From positions 53,667,172-53,731,171 of the forward strand of contig NC_052508.1 in the NCBI RefSeq assembly GCF_014356525.2: a stretch of 64,000 nucleotides of DNA. Direction: 5' to 3'. Shown here in pieces: positions 56,001 to 64,000 of the stretch. This stretch comes from Nilaparvata lugens (taxonomy: Eukaryota; Arthropoda; Insecta; Hemiptera; Delphacidae). Numbering within the stretch: the stretch's first letter is position 1; the number at the start of each line of letters is the position of its first letter. The notes beneath the pieces were generated by a model, which did no database searches, was not told the DNA's origin, and was given only the letters and a program-made list of their open reading frames with translations. A program made the translations under genes and the position numbers.

Positions 56001-59000
56001 TTTCGAAACAGTATTCCATTAACAACCTGCAAAGAATCCCACTGGGCCCAATAGCTCTTGTAGATAGCACTTCTTGTGAAATGTCAGCCCAAGGTGGTCG
56101 CTTACCCTCTTCTTTCAGAGTAACTAAGTTTCCAATGTTGCTGTCGTTGATCTGGTCTTTCCTGAGCATTGCATCACTCCAATAATCGTCTGACTCTATT
56201 TTAATTGCATTCACTATCAGAGATGGTTTACTTTCATTTTTCTCACAATATTTACAGTCCTGGAGACATGGTCTCCTTGACAGTGCATCAGCATTACCAT
56301 GTACTTTGCCTCTCCGATGTTTTACAATACAATTATATTCTTGTAACCGTTGCATCCACTTAACTGTCTGACCTCCCGAATTCTTAAAGTTGAACAATCA
56401 TTGTAAAGCAGAATGATCTGTTCTTACTATAAACGCTTGACTATAGAGATATTTATGAAAATGTTCTAAACTTGCTACTACGGCTAATCATTTTTTTCTA
56501 TTACACAATAATTACTTTCTGCTTAGTTGAAGGTTTTACTGAAGTAAGCAATCACTTTCTCCTCCTTGTTTTAAATTTGTGATAAAACTCCACCAATACC
56601 GTTGCTACTAGCATCTGTGTCCACTACAAATGTACCTTCAGGTATGGGATATGATAAAATTGGAGCTGAGGATAAATTACTCTGAAACTCTATCTGTCCA
56701 ATTAAACTGTCGTTTTTCCTCAGTCAATTCTGTAAGGGGGTTTGATAAATCATGATAATTGGGAACAAAACGTCTATAATATGTACACAATCCTAGAACA
56801 CTTCTCAGTTCAGACTTATTTGTTGGAATTGGCCATTTCTGAACAGGTTACACTTCTTTGGAGATAGTTTCAGGTTAGCTGTTTTTAGTCTAGAGAATTC
56901 CTTTTCTAAGTTATCCAAATGTTCTTCAAATGTCTCTCTCATTACAATAATATCATCAAGATAGATAATCATACTTCCCAAGACAGATCACGAAGCACCA
57001 TATCCATTAATCTTTCAAATGTTGATGGTGCATTAGTAAGACCAAATGGCATTACATTGAACTGCCATAAACCTTCCCCTGTTGAAAATGCTGTCTTCTC
57101 TTTATCATCTGGATGTAATGCCACCTGCCAATATCCGCTTTTCAGATCAAGTGTAGATAACCACTTGGAACCGGAAAGTGTATCTAAACTGTCATTAATT
57201 CGAGGGAGTGGTAACTATCTTTCTTTGTAACTTCATTCAATTTTCTGTAGTTCACACAGAATCTCATACTGCCATCTCTTTTTTCAACCAAAACTACTGG
57301 TGATGACCAACGGCTGTGTGATTCTTCAATAACGTTCTGTTCCTTCATCTTTTGCAACATATTACCTACTTCTTGTCTTTTTGCGAAAGGTACTCCTCTA
57401 GGTCGTTGTTTTATTGGATGAGCATCTCCAGTAGTATTGGTTAAAAAAAGATGGCAGTATGAGATTCTGTGTGGACTACAGAAAATTGAATGAAGTTACA
57501 AAGACAACAACTGGAAAATTACAAAAATAATCTATTGTCAAATAAAGTAGTGAAGAAAAAAATGAAAAACAAAAATCGAAGATACAAAAACCTAACCTGA
57601 AAAACTTTTGTTTGAAACCGTGATGACGCAACAATGTATGTGGACATTGTGTGTGTACACATGTTCATCATGCATGTCCTGTCGTTAGTGGCCAGCCTAA
57701 AATGTGAATCTCACTATGGAAACATTAGAATTAGAAAATTTTGTTCTCTGAGGATAGAGATTTATTACTTGCTTTATAACTGATGTATTTATTTGTGGTT
57801 GAAGGAGTGGCGATTGGCGATTGGTGGCTGACTAGTCGCGAGTGCTGGCACGCGGGCGTGCATCGGCCTCCTAACACGAGCGCCTTCCTCCATTGCGGCC
57901 CCCAAGGCGCCTACAGTATCACCCTATCGGATCAGTGCTCCGCAGATGATGTGGACGGAGGCGACAGGTTCACGCTTTCCACAGGTATTCTACAAATTGC
58001 ATTCAATAAATAAACATTTCCACCATCTTGAATCCATTAGAACACCTAACCTTACCCTTCCAGCAACGACAAATGCATTTAAAAATGTCTACCTAATAAA
58101 ACAAAAAATGTCAATTGCATTTAAAAATGTCAACCCAATAAAACTCTGTCTGTAGACACCAGTTTACATACTACTGTAACTGTCTACATTTTAATAAAAT
58201 TCCTTTCAATTTTATCAGTAAAGAAGTCACTAAAACTCTATTGAAGAAAATAAATCACTGGACTAAACAGCACATTCTCTACCTAAAGTTTAATAATGAA
58301 GTTTTATAAAATAGGACAGAATATATATTGTACTCTGTTGTAAAACCGAAGTTAGTACAGTATTATAAATGTTTGTTATTTGTCTCCACAAAGGTGAACG
58401 TTTTATTTTTAGTTTTGAACTCTTAGTATGCGCTCAGGTTCTCCTTGCCGGCTGTGCCAACAACAAATATTTGTATTGGAAAAATTATTTGATTTAATTA
58501 TTCTAAGCTTTCTTATGTAATGTAACTCTTCAGATAAAAAACTATTATATTATAAAATAATATCTTTAATGAATATTATAATATCTGTAGAAAAAATCGG
58601 GTGTGGTGAACTCACACAACTTTCCTTGTCGTTATAAAAAATGATCCCCTGACGCTAGTGTTCACGCGCATCTCAAGTCTACTATTTAAAGATCTGAGCC
58701 AGCTGGTGACAGGACAATACGATGGAGACACACGAGGTCTGCTATCTCTTCATAGTCAATGATTTAATAGAATCAACAGTTGCAAACAGTTTGCAATTGA
58801 ATAATCACATTTTCTCGATGATATTTTCAATTTTAGGTGAAAATGTTACTGAACATTAATTGTAGAGATTTTCATGAACAATCTTTTCCACTTGAAATTT
58901 TTCGTTTAAATTATATCTGTAGCCTGATAATTGAGAAACTAAAATCAAACTTTGCATAGATGGGGCGGAGCTCCTGAAATTTTTACAGATATGGGACTTG

Positions 59001-59237
59001 TGGCAGTTGATAGAGCTTATCAATGACTATTGTAGGTATGGATTTGATAAAAATCGTTGAAGCCGTTTTCGAGAAAATCGCGAAAACCCCTGTTTTTGAC
59101 AACATTTTCTCCATTTTAGCCGCCATCTTGAATTGCATTTGATCGAAATTGTTCGTGTCGGATCCTTAATTGTAAGGACATTAAGTTCCAAATTTCAAGT
59201 CATTCCGTTAATTGGGAGATGAGATATCGTGTACACA

Positions 59238-59297
<60 letters not shown>

Positions 59298-59533
59298 GAC
59301 CAATACCCAAAAACCACTTTTTTATTCAGGGGACCTTGAAACATATAGAAATTTAGAAATTGGGGTACCTTAATGGGGAAGCAATACTTTCCTTACCTAT
59401 GGTAATAGGGCAAGGAAAGTAAAAAGATAGCTCAACTAGAAATACTGGAGGAAAATCTGATTCTTTTAATGTTGGTTTAATTGTTGGTCAGATTGTTCTT
59501 ATTGTATCATCCACCATTACCCAAATAACCAAC

Positions 59534-59569
<36 letters not shown>

Positions 59570-62500
59570 CTATCTTAGTTTTATATTCGAATAAAATGTG
59601 GTTTCTTAAGAAAGCTATTCCTATGTATGTTATAAGAGAATGAAACAATGTGAAGGAAGTAGAATCTAAATAATAATCATCAACCTTGAATAAATATTCT
59701 ATTCCAAGGCTCTGAAGACAAGTTAGTTCAGTTTCTTTTGTTAGGAGTCATAACTCATAAGATTGTTAAAATCTATAGTATGAATAACTCTTTGTGAACG
59801 AATGTTCAATTGTTCACCATTGAATCATCAGGTGGTAGCGTTCATACATTCGCCACCGGTAGCAAGACCAGCCCTGGTGGCTTGCAGGCTGGCTGAGACG
59901 ACTAAGACGTTGCACTTTTTAGTCTACTAGCATTTTCTGGTCGTGGGTTCGAATCCCACTCACACCGGTAGGCATGGACGTTTGATACCCACGCAGAAGC
60001 TAAAAACTCATGTGGGCATCATTCGTGATAAAAAATCTTATTGTGAATTATTATTTCATTTTCATTGAATCAGATGACTCCTTTCACTCAATTCAATTGA
60101 AAACTTTATGTGTATTATCATTGAATAAAATAATACCGTTCATACTGCAACAGACGTTTTAAATAATGTGAAATAAATTTTGATTGTCATTGAATCAGGT
60201 GGCAAGGGAGCCGCTGACACTGGCAGCAACGAACAGACGTTGAGCTTCGACACGGTCACTCTGGTCGCCAGTAAGGAGTCGGGAAACCCGATTCGTTTGG
60301 TCAGAACACATAAGCTGAAAAGTGCCTATGCGCCCGACATCGGATATCGTTATGATGGTGAGCGCTCAATACAGGTTGTTTCACTTAAAAATTAATATCT
60401 AAACCAGTATCAAATAGGTCGTTTTCAATGTAAAAGACTCATTAAATAAAGATAAATCACATAGTTAATAAGAATGCTTCATGAGTTCAATTCTCTAACA
60501 TTCTCTACATCTATCAGAGTCTGTTTTCTGTGAGAGAGAACCTTCATTCCTATATAGAGGCCAACAACATCCATAACCACGAAACCACCTTTGTTACAAT
60601 TTCATGGTTCATCTTCCACTTTGATCTATTTCTCCCGTCAACTGTGTTTTTTCAATGTATTTTGCGTTTGTATATTTGCTTGTATCATCCATATTATTTG
60701 ATACTCAAATATTGTATATTTTTCTGCTTGTATCTGTTTTTCTCTTTTATTTTCATGTAAAATTGGTATTGTACCGTTGGAAGTTGAATACATGAATGAA
60801 TAAACTAGACAAAACCACAACTTGTTTGTCCCGAGGGTGCGGCTAGAAAAATGCAAGAGGAGCTTCCCAATGACTGGAATAAACTTTTACAATAAATTAC
60901 CTCTGGGTGTGAAGCCCGGTTGCAGAATCGACACAGTCATAACGTCGCCCATATCTAACAGCGCGGAATTAACTATTTAAGAGGCCCATTTCGTTGCAGA
61001 GACGTTATGTTAGGTATTGCTCCACCGATAGCTAACAGCGCGCCAACAAACAGGTTTTTCCGTTGCAGATGAAAAACCTACAGGCGGATGACGTCATCTG
61101 AGGCTACCAATAACTAAAAGTGCTCTGTTAGTTGAATGCCCAAAATCGTGCTTATAAATCCACTATGCATTCGCGCCAAGTGTATTTTAGGTTATGTTGA
61201 CTTGTTTGCATGTTCTAAAAGACAGACGAAAATGGTCATACATTATAATAATAGTTGATTATACATTATAATAACGTTAACTATTTGAAACTGTAGATAA
61301 CGTGTAAATAAACTGAATAAAATATCATTGACTATTCGAGTAGCTTGGACGAAGATGTAATACAATTTATAATACTTAATTTAAATAATCAATTATTATT
61401 AATTTGAATAATAAGCACCGTATCCAGAGTCATTAGAATTTAATATATCTTGTAAACAGGCTGCTTTGCTTTCAAGATATATCACTTACATACTGTGGGT
61501 ACAAAGAATTGACTATTCTTTGTACTCTAAGAATACAAAGTATACTAAAGTTTCTTTGTACTCTAAAAACTGAACAGCACATAATTGACAAGTTTTTCTG
61601 TAAATACTCAAATACTGTGAGTACAAAGAATTGACTATTCTTTGTACTCTAAACTGCAGTTTTATAAGTTCTGGTTATATTGTAACTGGAGCTTTATTCA
61701 AGATACTTGTTTCAAAATGTAGATATATCTCCAATATAAAAGATTCTCTCATATCAACGGCTTCACATTTTCAGTAGAATTACTGTATTTTAAGTCTTGG
61801 AAGTTTTATGAAAGAAGCCTATGTAGTTTGTTGTATTACAAAAAGGGGGTTTCGATAAAAATTGCTAAAGATTTGTTCTCAATACAACAAAATTCTATCC
61901 TAAATTGTATCATCACTTCTTAAGTTGATACGCTTTGAAACTTGTCCCCAGATATTCGTGGTAGGTATTGAAGCTTAAAAGCCTATTAAGTTATATTGAA
62001 AGTTTGGATACACATTTGTTGTATTAGATGCATGACTTGAGCTTCAGAAATTAAGGGAAGCAACTGAAGTTTCTAACTTGCATCACCTTTCACTGGTGAG
62101 GTATTATTAATATATACAATAATAAATACATCAGTCATGTTATTTTGTTTCAGGCCTGTACGAAGTGGAGAACTACTGGGTGGCGACCAGCTTAGATGGC
62201 GCCACCGTCTACAAGTTCCTGTTTCGACGCCTGGGGGAGCAGAGTGGTCAGGCGCCTCCGCCTTGGCTGGTACACAAGATAGTGCCGCCGCAGCTGCATC
62301 GCTCTGTCCAGGCCAAGTATGCGCGCGCAATCAGCATTGCTTCAAGGCGGGCTCGTACAGGTAACCTAGCCTAACACTCAACCAACCAAATAGGTTTTAC
62401 ATCATGTGCTTTCTGTATTATAGGCTATATTTGTGCTATTGTCTTTCCAGAATAATCATAGAAACTAATAGATGTATATCAGTTTTGAGTTTTGTATTTC

Positions 62501-63634
62501 TATTGTATTTTTCAAATCTTGAAGCTTATCAATTTCCTTCTTATCTCTCACTGTAACTTGGAATTATGTTGAGAGAAAAATTAATATTCATTATCCAAGT
62601 TCCATGTAATTACAATTTAATAATCCCTATTTATTGCTTTCTTATTTACTACGAAAGATATGATTGATAACTGCAACCTCCAAACTATATTTTTAACAGC
62701 CACCACAGATACATATTATTAATTTTATGTAAGTCCTGAAAAAATATATCACAATTTTATGTATTGATTTTATGTATGTAATTATTATTACAAATAATAA
62801 ATAATATATTGTTTAATACTCATAAAACTGTGATACATTTTGACTTGATTCTATTTTTTCAATAGTTATAATACTGCATCTCAATATATTGCCTTGTTAC
62901 ATTATTTATCATATCAATTTAAATGTTCTACTGTATTTTCTGACTGGACATGTTAATTCTTCTTTCCCAATCAATTTATTGGTTATTTTACTAATGATTC
63001 ACCCGGTAGTTATATTTATAACTGCAAATTTTATCATCCTCATAGTTCTATTAAACTGAATCTAAGTTTTTGACATTAGCTATATTATATATCAAACAGT
63101 TCAAATTCAAATTCATTTTATTTCCAGAAAGTACATTTTACAATATATCCCCTGCTACTTTCTATCTATATCTGTAAAACTCCTTATTTCAGTATTGATC
63201 TCTGTTTTTCTGTCTTGGATTTTTTTAAATTTATTTTTATTCTATTGTATAGAGCATTTCAGTTAATGTCCTATGTTTTTAGAAGACTTCATATATTTGT
63301 GATGTATGCATGTGTATGCTGTATTTTGTTGAGAATAAAAATTCAAATTAAAAAAAAAAACAATTTCTTTAATATTCAGTTATGCTGATCTGTGATGTGG
63401 TTGTTTACAGGTATTCAATTGATCATTGACGGCGGGAGACACGTGTGTTACAAGTGTGGCAAAAGCTACAAGGAGAAGAGAACTCTGAAGTATCACCTGA
63501 AGTACGAATGCGGTGTGGAGCCTCAGTTCCGGTGTCCCCAATGTCCTTATCGTGCCAAGCAGAAGTCTAGTCTTAAATCGCATTTCGCGCTCAAACATTT
63601 AAATGAAATGAACAAACAACGATGTAATCAATAA
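46939..63634 (+). CDS. SRA/YDG-domain protein with C-terminal Lola-like C2H2 fingers (model)
   Basis: Exons 46939-47028, 51255-51690, 57805-57984, 60199-60357, 62154-62360 and 63411-63634 join in phase into 431 residues. Order: short N-terminus, Asp/Gly-rich acidic region (31-150), SRA domain (about 165-320), basic tail, two C2H2 fingers (370-420). SRA domains bind hemimethylated or hydroxymethylated DNA in UHRF1. The UBL, tandem Tudor, PHD and RING parts of UHRF1 are not seen. The three SRA exons are firm; the first exon and the link to the zinc-finger exon are inferred from splice phase and sites. The last exon could instead belong to a lola-type locus. Confidence 0.6.
47190..48840 (-). pseudogene. 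Non-LTR retrotransposon relic
   Basis: Minus strand: CFVGLTLCDLSKTFDTLDT near 48740 (RT palm), PQGSVLGSLLF near 47975, IGYADDTSML near 47915, ANWFRTNLFLLNAEKTQKF near 47800, FLLRSLKRCISKAHL near 47620 and KISLVQKKAIRIPR near 47510. A 3' tail with ATGGTGTAGACATACGGCAT follows at 47200-47330, and a second copy of the same tail lies at 48480-48630, so a further insertion interrupts 48130-48680. Plus ORFs here are antisense shadows. Confidence 0.8.
48841..51254. other. Intron-like sequence with MITE and repeat pieces, no gene
   Basis: Holds an ACAGGGTGTCCAC-starting repeat at 48839 with CGGGAATT phrases, a small element ended by CACTATTAA/TTAATAGTG (49137-49278), a CCCGTGCTCCGC / AACCCGTACTTG repeat (49905-50110), and a repeat ending GAGGTCTACTGTTCACAGAA near 50590 that is shared with 31310. 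No coding exon recognised. Confidence 0.5.
51255..51690 (+). CDS. SRA gene exon 2: Asp/Gly/Glu-rich region and lead into SRA
   Basis: Acceptor TTTTTACAG at 51246-51254, donor GTAGGA at 51691. The frame has no Met but is open for 145 codons: DRVSYEYYDDGGGGAGGDDD, alternating GGGG and DDD blocks, an EEGEEEEGKKKEGEGGG part and a Ser-rich part, ending IKHNVYGGIEG. That end continues into the next exon as YGGIEGVAIGDWW, parallel to YGPIPGIPVGTMW of UHRF1. This places it in the SRA gene. The GAT/GGA repeat origin is evident in the DNA. Confidence 0.75.
51691..53344. other. Intron, no gene seen
   Basis: Only minor repeats: TACAAAGTAGGCAGAG twice near 52410-52450, and a diverged duplication around CAAGCYCRAACGCTTCA at 52778 and 52842. 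Confidence 0.5.
53415..55670 (+). pseudogene. Non-LTR retrotransposon (Jockey/CR1-like RT), 5' truncated
   Basis: Begins in the linker before RT (REASKPWITDGLCAAIHSRD). RT blocks: LENGKACGGDCISSGLLKN near 53905, NNYRPISLLSVFSKLLEKI near 54090, GLFLDIKKAFDTVNHSILL near 54308, GVPQGSVLGPILFLIFINN near 54485 and SFADDTALAYCD near 54575 (FADD). After frame changes come DTLKYLGVIVDEKLT near 54820 and the tail to FNVVS near 55449, then a 3' UTR to about 55670. No endonuclease remains. Frame changes lie at about 53740 and 54625, and there is a stop at 54862. Confidence 0.9.
55680..57440 (-). pseudogene. Ty3/gypsy pol fragment (RT, RNase H, integrase N-part)
   Basis: Minus strand, from right to left: SPVVLVEKRDGSMRFCVNYR near 57290, IIYLDDIIVMRETFEEHLDN near 56960, RLKTANLKLS, the RNase H end GKVHGNADALSRRPC near 56290, and the integrase zinc region GGHFGANKMLEKIRQRFYWV near 55870. 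Several frameshifts. No LTRs seen. A different lineage from the element at 37.3 kb, judging by motif details. Confidence 0.88.
57446..57516 (+). repeat. Inverted copy of the gypsy RT motif
   Basis: AGATGGCAGTATGAGATTCT, GTGTGGACTACAGAAAATTG is a plus-strand copy of the MRFCVNYRKLNEVTK segment that lies in minus orientation at 57235-57290, giving a local fold-back. Confidence 0.88.
57805..57984 (+). CDS. SRA gene exon 3: SRA domain, first part
   Basis: Encodes VAIGDWWLTSRECWHAGVHR, PPNTSAFLHCGPQGAYSITL, DDVDGGDRFTLSTG. The GVHRP, GAYS-x-x-L, DDVD and FT-x-x-G blocks are the SRA signature (UHRF1: SGVHRPHVAGI, GAYSLVLAGG, DDVDHGNFFTYTG). Phase 1 at both ends; strongly GC-richer than the introns. 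Confidence 0.9.
58015..58600. other. Intron, no gene seen
   Basis: A short direct repeat (AAATGCATTTAAAAATGTCT / TTGCATTTAAAAATGTCAAC) near 58070-58140. Nothing else recognised. Confidence 0.5.
58608..59422. mobile_element. Non-autonomous element with ACTTTCCTTG ends and internal (CA)n
   Basis: ACTTTCCTTGTCG near 58609 is mirrored by CAAGGAAAGTA near 59411. Interior phrases such as TCAGGGGACCTTGAAACATA and a (CA)n run at 59238-59292 are, from memory, common in planthopper sequence. Non-coding. Confidence 0.6.
59238..59292. repeat. (CA)n microsatellite
   Basis: About 27 uninterrupted CA dinucleotides inside the repeat element. Confidence 0.97.
59537..59568. repeat. (TA)n microsatellite
   Basis: About 15 TA units. 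Confidence 0.95.
59880..60050 (+). repeat. tRNA-derived SINE
   Basis: GGCTGAGACGACTAAGACG resembles a Leu/Ser tRNA A box, and GTGGGTTCGAATCCCACTC is a perfect T-arm with B box. An ACTCATGTGGGCATCA body follows, part of which recurs at 22836 (TTATGTGGGCATCACC). The tRNA part cannot fold fully and continues into SINE body, so it is not called a tRNA gene. Confidence 0.75.
60199..60357 (+). CDS. SRA gene exon 4: SRA domain, middle
   Basis: Encodes GKGAADTGSNEQTLSFDTVT, LVASKESGNPIRLVRTHKLK, SAYAPDIGYRYDG. The SG-x-P-[IV]-R-[LV]-VR and Y-AP-x-x-x-x-RYDG blocks are the YDG core of the SRA domain. The NKR base-flipping finger of UHRF1 is not present at the expected place (TGSNEQT instead). Phase 1 at both ends. 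Confidence 0.92.
60358..60880. other. Intron, no gene seen
   Basis: AT-rich. ORFs at 60530-60856 show no domain. Confidence 0.5.
60905..61200. repeat. Unidentified repeat with promoter-like motifs
   Basis: Duplicated phrase ATATCTAACAGCGCGGAA / ATAGCTAACAGCGCGCCA (60950 and 61027), and repeated CGTTGCAGA. It contains the palindrome GATGACGTCATC (61086-61097, CRE type), TATAAATC near 61151 and TTCGCGCCAA near 61170. Could be a MITE carrying a promoter. Confidence 0.45.
61498..61650. repeat. Duplicated perfect hairpin GTACAAAGAAT
   Basis: GTACAAAGAAT TGACT ATTCTTTGTAC occurs at about 61499-61525 and again near 61621-61647, each a perfect 11-bp stem with a 5-base loop. A half copy (TTTCTTTGTACTCTAA) lies between them. 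Confidence 0.88.
62154..62360 (+). CDS. SRA gene exon 5: end of SRA domain and basic tail
   Basis: Encodes LYEVENYWVATSLDGATVYK, FLFRRLGEQSGQAPPPWL, matching the UHRF1 block [33 protein letters not shown]. Then VHKIVPPQLHRSVQAKYARA and RRART. Acceptor TATTTTGTTTCAG, donor GTAACC; phase 1 at both ends. Confidence 0.9.
62361..63410. other. Intron, no gene seen
   Basis: AT-rich, with no repeat or ORF recognised apart from AATAAA-type strings and a poly(A) run at 63350. Confidence 0.5.
63411..63634 (+). CDS. Terminal exon with two Lola-like C2H2 zinc fingers
   Basis: After acceptor TTGTTTACAG it reads GIQLIIDGGRHVCYKCGKSY, KEKRTLKYHLKYECG, EPQFRCPQCPYRAKQKSSLK, SHFALKH, ending RCNQ and TAA. YECG-x-EPQF-x-CP-x-CPYRAKQK is the signature of the isoform-specific zinc-finger exons of lola and related BTB genes. 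Its phase (needs one upstream base) fits the end of the SRA exon at 62360, so it may be the last exon of the SRA gene; equally it could be an alternative 3' exon of a lola locus. Confidence 0.85.
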
Positions 63635-63907
63635 AATATGTGAAACGCAAGCTTATTGTAAGTGAAAAAAATTTCCAATTAGAGAGATGTCAAAAAACGT
63701 AATCTCATGTATCCATGTCTCATGTATGTATGTCTCATGTATTCTTTGGTAGTATCCAATGAACCTAGAATACATTGTATTGTATACATTGATACATATT
63801 ATCGATCAAAATGAGTTGAATTTTATTAAGAATTAAAAATTTTAGTTGTGTATTTCATGCAAACAGACTTTATGAACCTCAATTCCATGATGATTAATCA
63901 TAATAAA
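63630..63907 (+). terminator. Polyadenylation signals
   Basis: AATAAA at 63630-63635 overlaps the TAA stop; another AATAAA lies at 63902-63907. The second leaves a normal 3' UTR of about 270 bp. Confidence 0.45.
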
Positions 63908-64000
63908 CTTTTAGACTAGTTAGTGAAGTGTTTCATTCTGTGCAGCCTCTAACTATTCAACGTTATTATTTTTGATTGATTTTCAATTGTTATTGTTTGA

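Larger units (their letters stand above)
53345..57700. mobile_element. 4.35-kb block bounded by inverted repeats, filled with retroelement fragments
   Basis: TAGGCTGGCCACTAACGG at 53345 and its inverse CGTTAGTGGCCAGCCTA at 57683-57699 continue as matching ends for about 50 bp (AGGACATKCATGATRAACAT). The interior holds a non-LTR copy (53.4-55.67) and a gypsy fragment (55.68-57.5) but no DNA transposase. No clear target duplication was found. Confidence 0.65.

Noticed and set aside
59830..59880. Extra SRA mini-exon (GGTGGTAGCG... after an ATCAG acceptor)
   Set aside because: It looks like a copy of the exon 4 acceptor but reaches a stop without a good donor, and exon 3 joins exon 4 directly in phase.
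59880..59960. Functional tRNA-Leu/Ser gene
   Set aside because: The B box is perfect but the acceptor and anticodon arms do not pair, and a SINE body follows.

Overview
The window is a piece of an animal, almost certainly insect, nuclear genome. It is AT-rich, with short GC-richer exons separated by long introns full of transposable elements. The E(z) protein read from it follows Drosophila E(z) closely. The repeat content (P-element-like THAP transposase, BEL/Pao, Ty3/gypsy, several non-LTR families, PIF/Harbinger, mariner, many MITEs, and a (CA)n-containing repeat with an ACTTTCCTTG terminus) suggests a hemipteran. A planthopper such as Nilaparvata is my best guess, from recognition only.

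Left third (1-21.4 kb, minus strand): one large gene, Enhancer of zeste, E(z), the H3K27 methyltransferase of PRC2. Fourteen coding exons join in a consistent reading phase into about 785 residues, from the start codon at 21357 to the middle of the SET domain at the window edge. The last exon or exons lie off the left side. A splice acceptor just upstream of the ATG, and three TATCGATA (DRE-type) sites at 23.7-24.0 kb, suggest a 5' UTR intron and a promoter there. The introns hold a deleted non-LTR retrotransposon (5.0-8.7 kb), a mariner relic, an RNase H-bearing non-LTR tail, foldback MITEs, and 36-bp and about 102-bp minisatellites, the latter upstream of the gene.

Middle (24-46 kb): nested mobile DNA. 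A P-element-like THAP transposase pseudogene (25.6-30.2 kb) is followed by duplicated 3' sequence, a 14-bp satellite, and a BEL/Pao retrotransposon (32190-42175, 666-bp LTRs, target duplication ATCAC). Inside that sits a nearly pristine Ty3/gypsy element (37331-41052, 102-bp LTRs differing at one base, target duplication AAGTT, single 1157-codon gag-pol ORF). At 42.9-45.7 kb a non-LTR relic carries a hAT-type MITE (8-bp target duplication GATTTATG). That MITE was hit by a PIF/Harbinger element retaining both a transposase fragment and a MADF-type second gene, and the locus is distorted by a 142-bp duplication.

Right third (46-64 kb, plus strand): two candidate first exons diverge from a region with an E2F-like TTGGCGCCAA palindrome. 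The plus-strand gene continues through an Asp/Gly-rich exon (51255-51690), three exons of an SRA/YDG domain (UHRF1-type), and a terminal exon with two Lola-like C2H2 fingers (63411-63634). All exons join in phase into a predicted 431-residue protein. If transcripts confirm it, this would be an unusual SRA-zinc finger protein without the UBL, Tudor, PHD and RING parts of UHRF1. Its introns hold more retroelement relics, including a TIR-bounded 4.35-kb block filled with non-LTR and gypsy fragments.

I found no CRISPR array, operon, rRNA, functional tRNA gene or prokaryote-like system. The most notable candidates are the SRA-C2H2 gene, the triple nest at 43.6-45.5 kb, and the young gypsy element.
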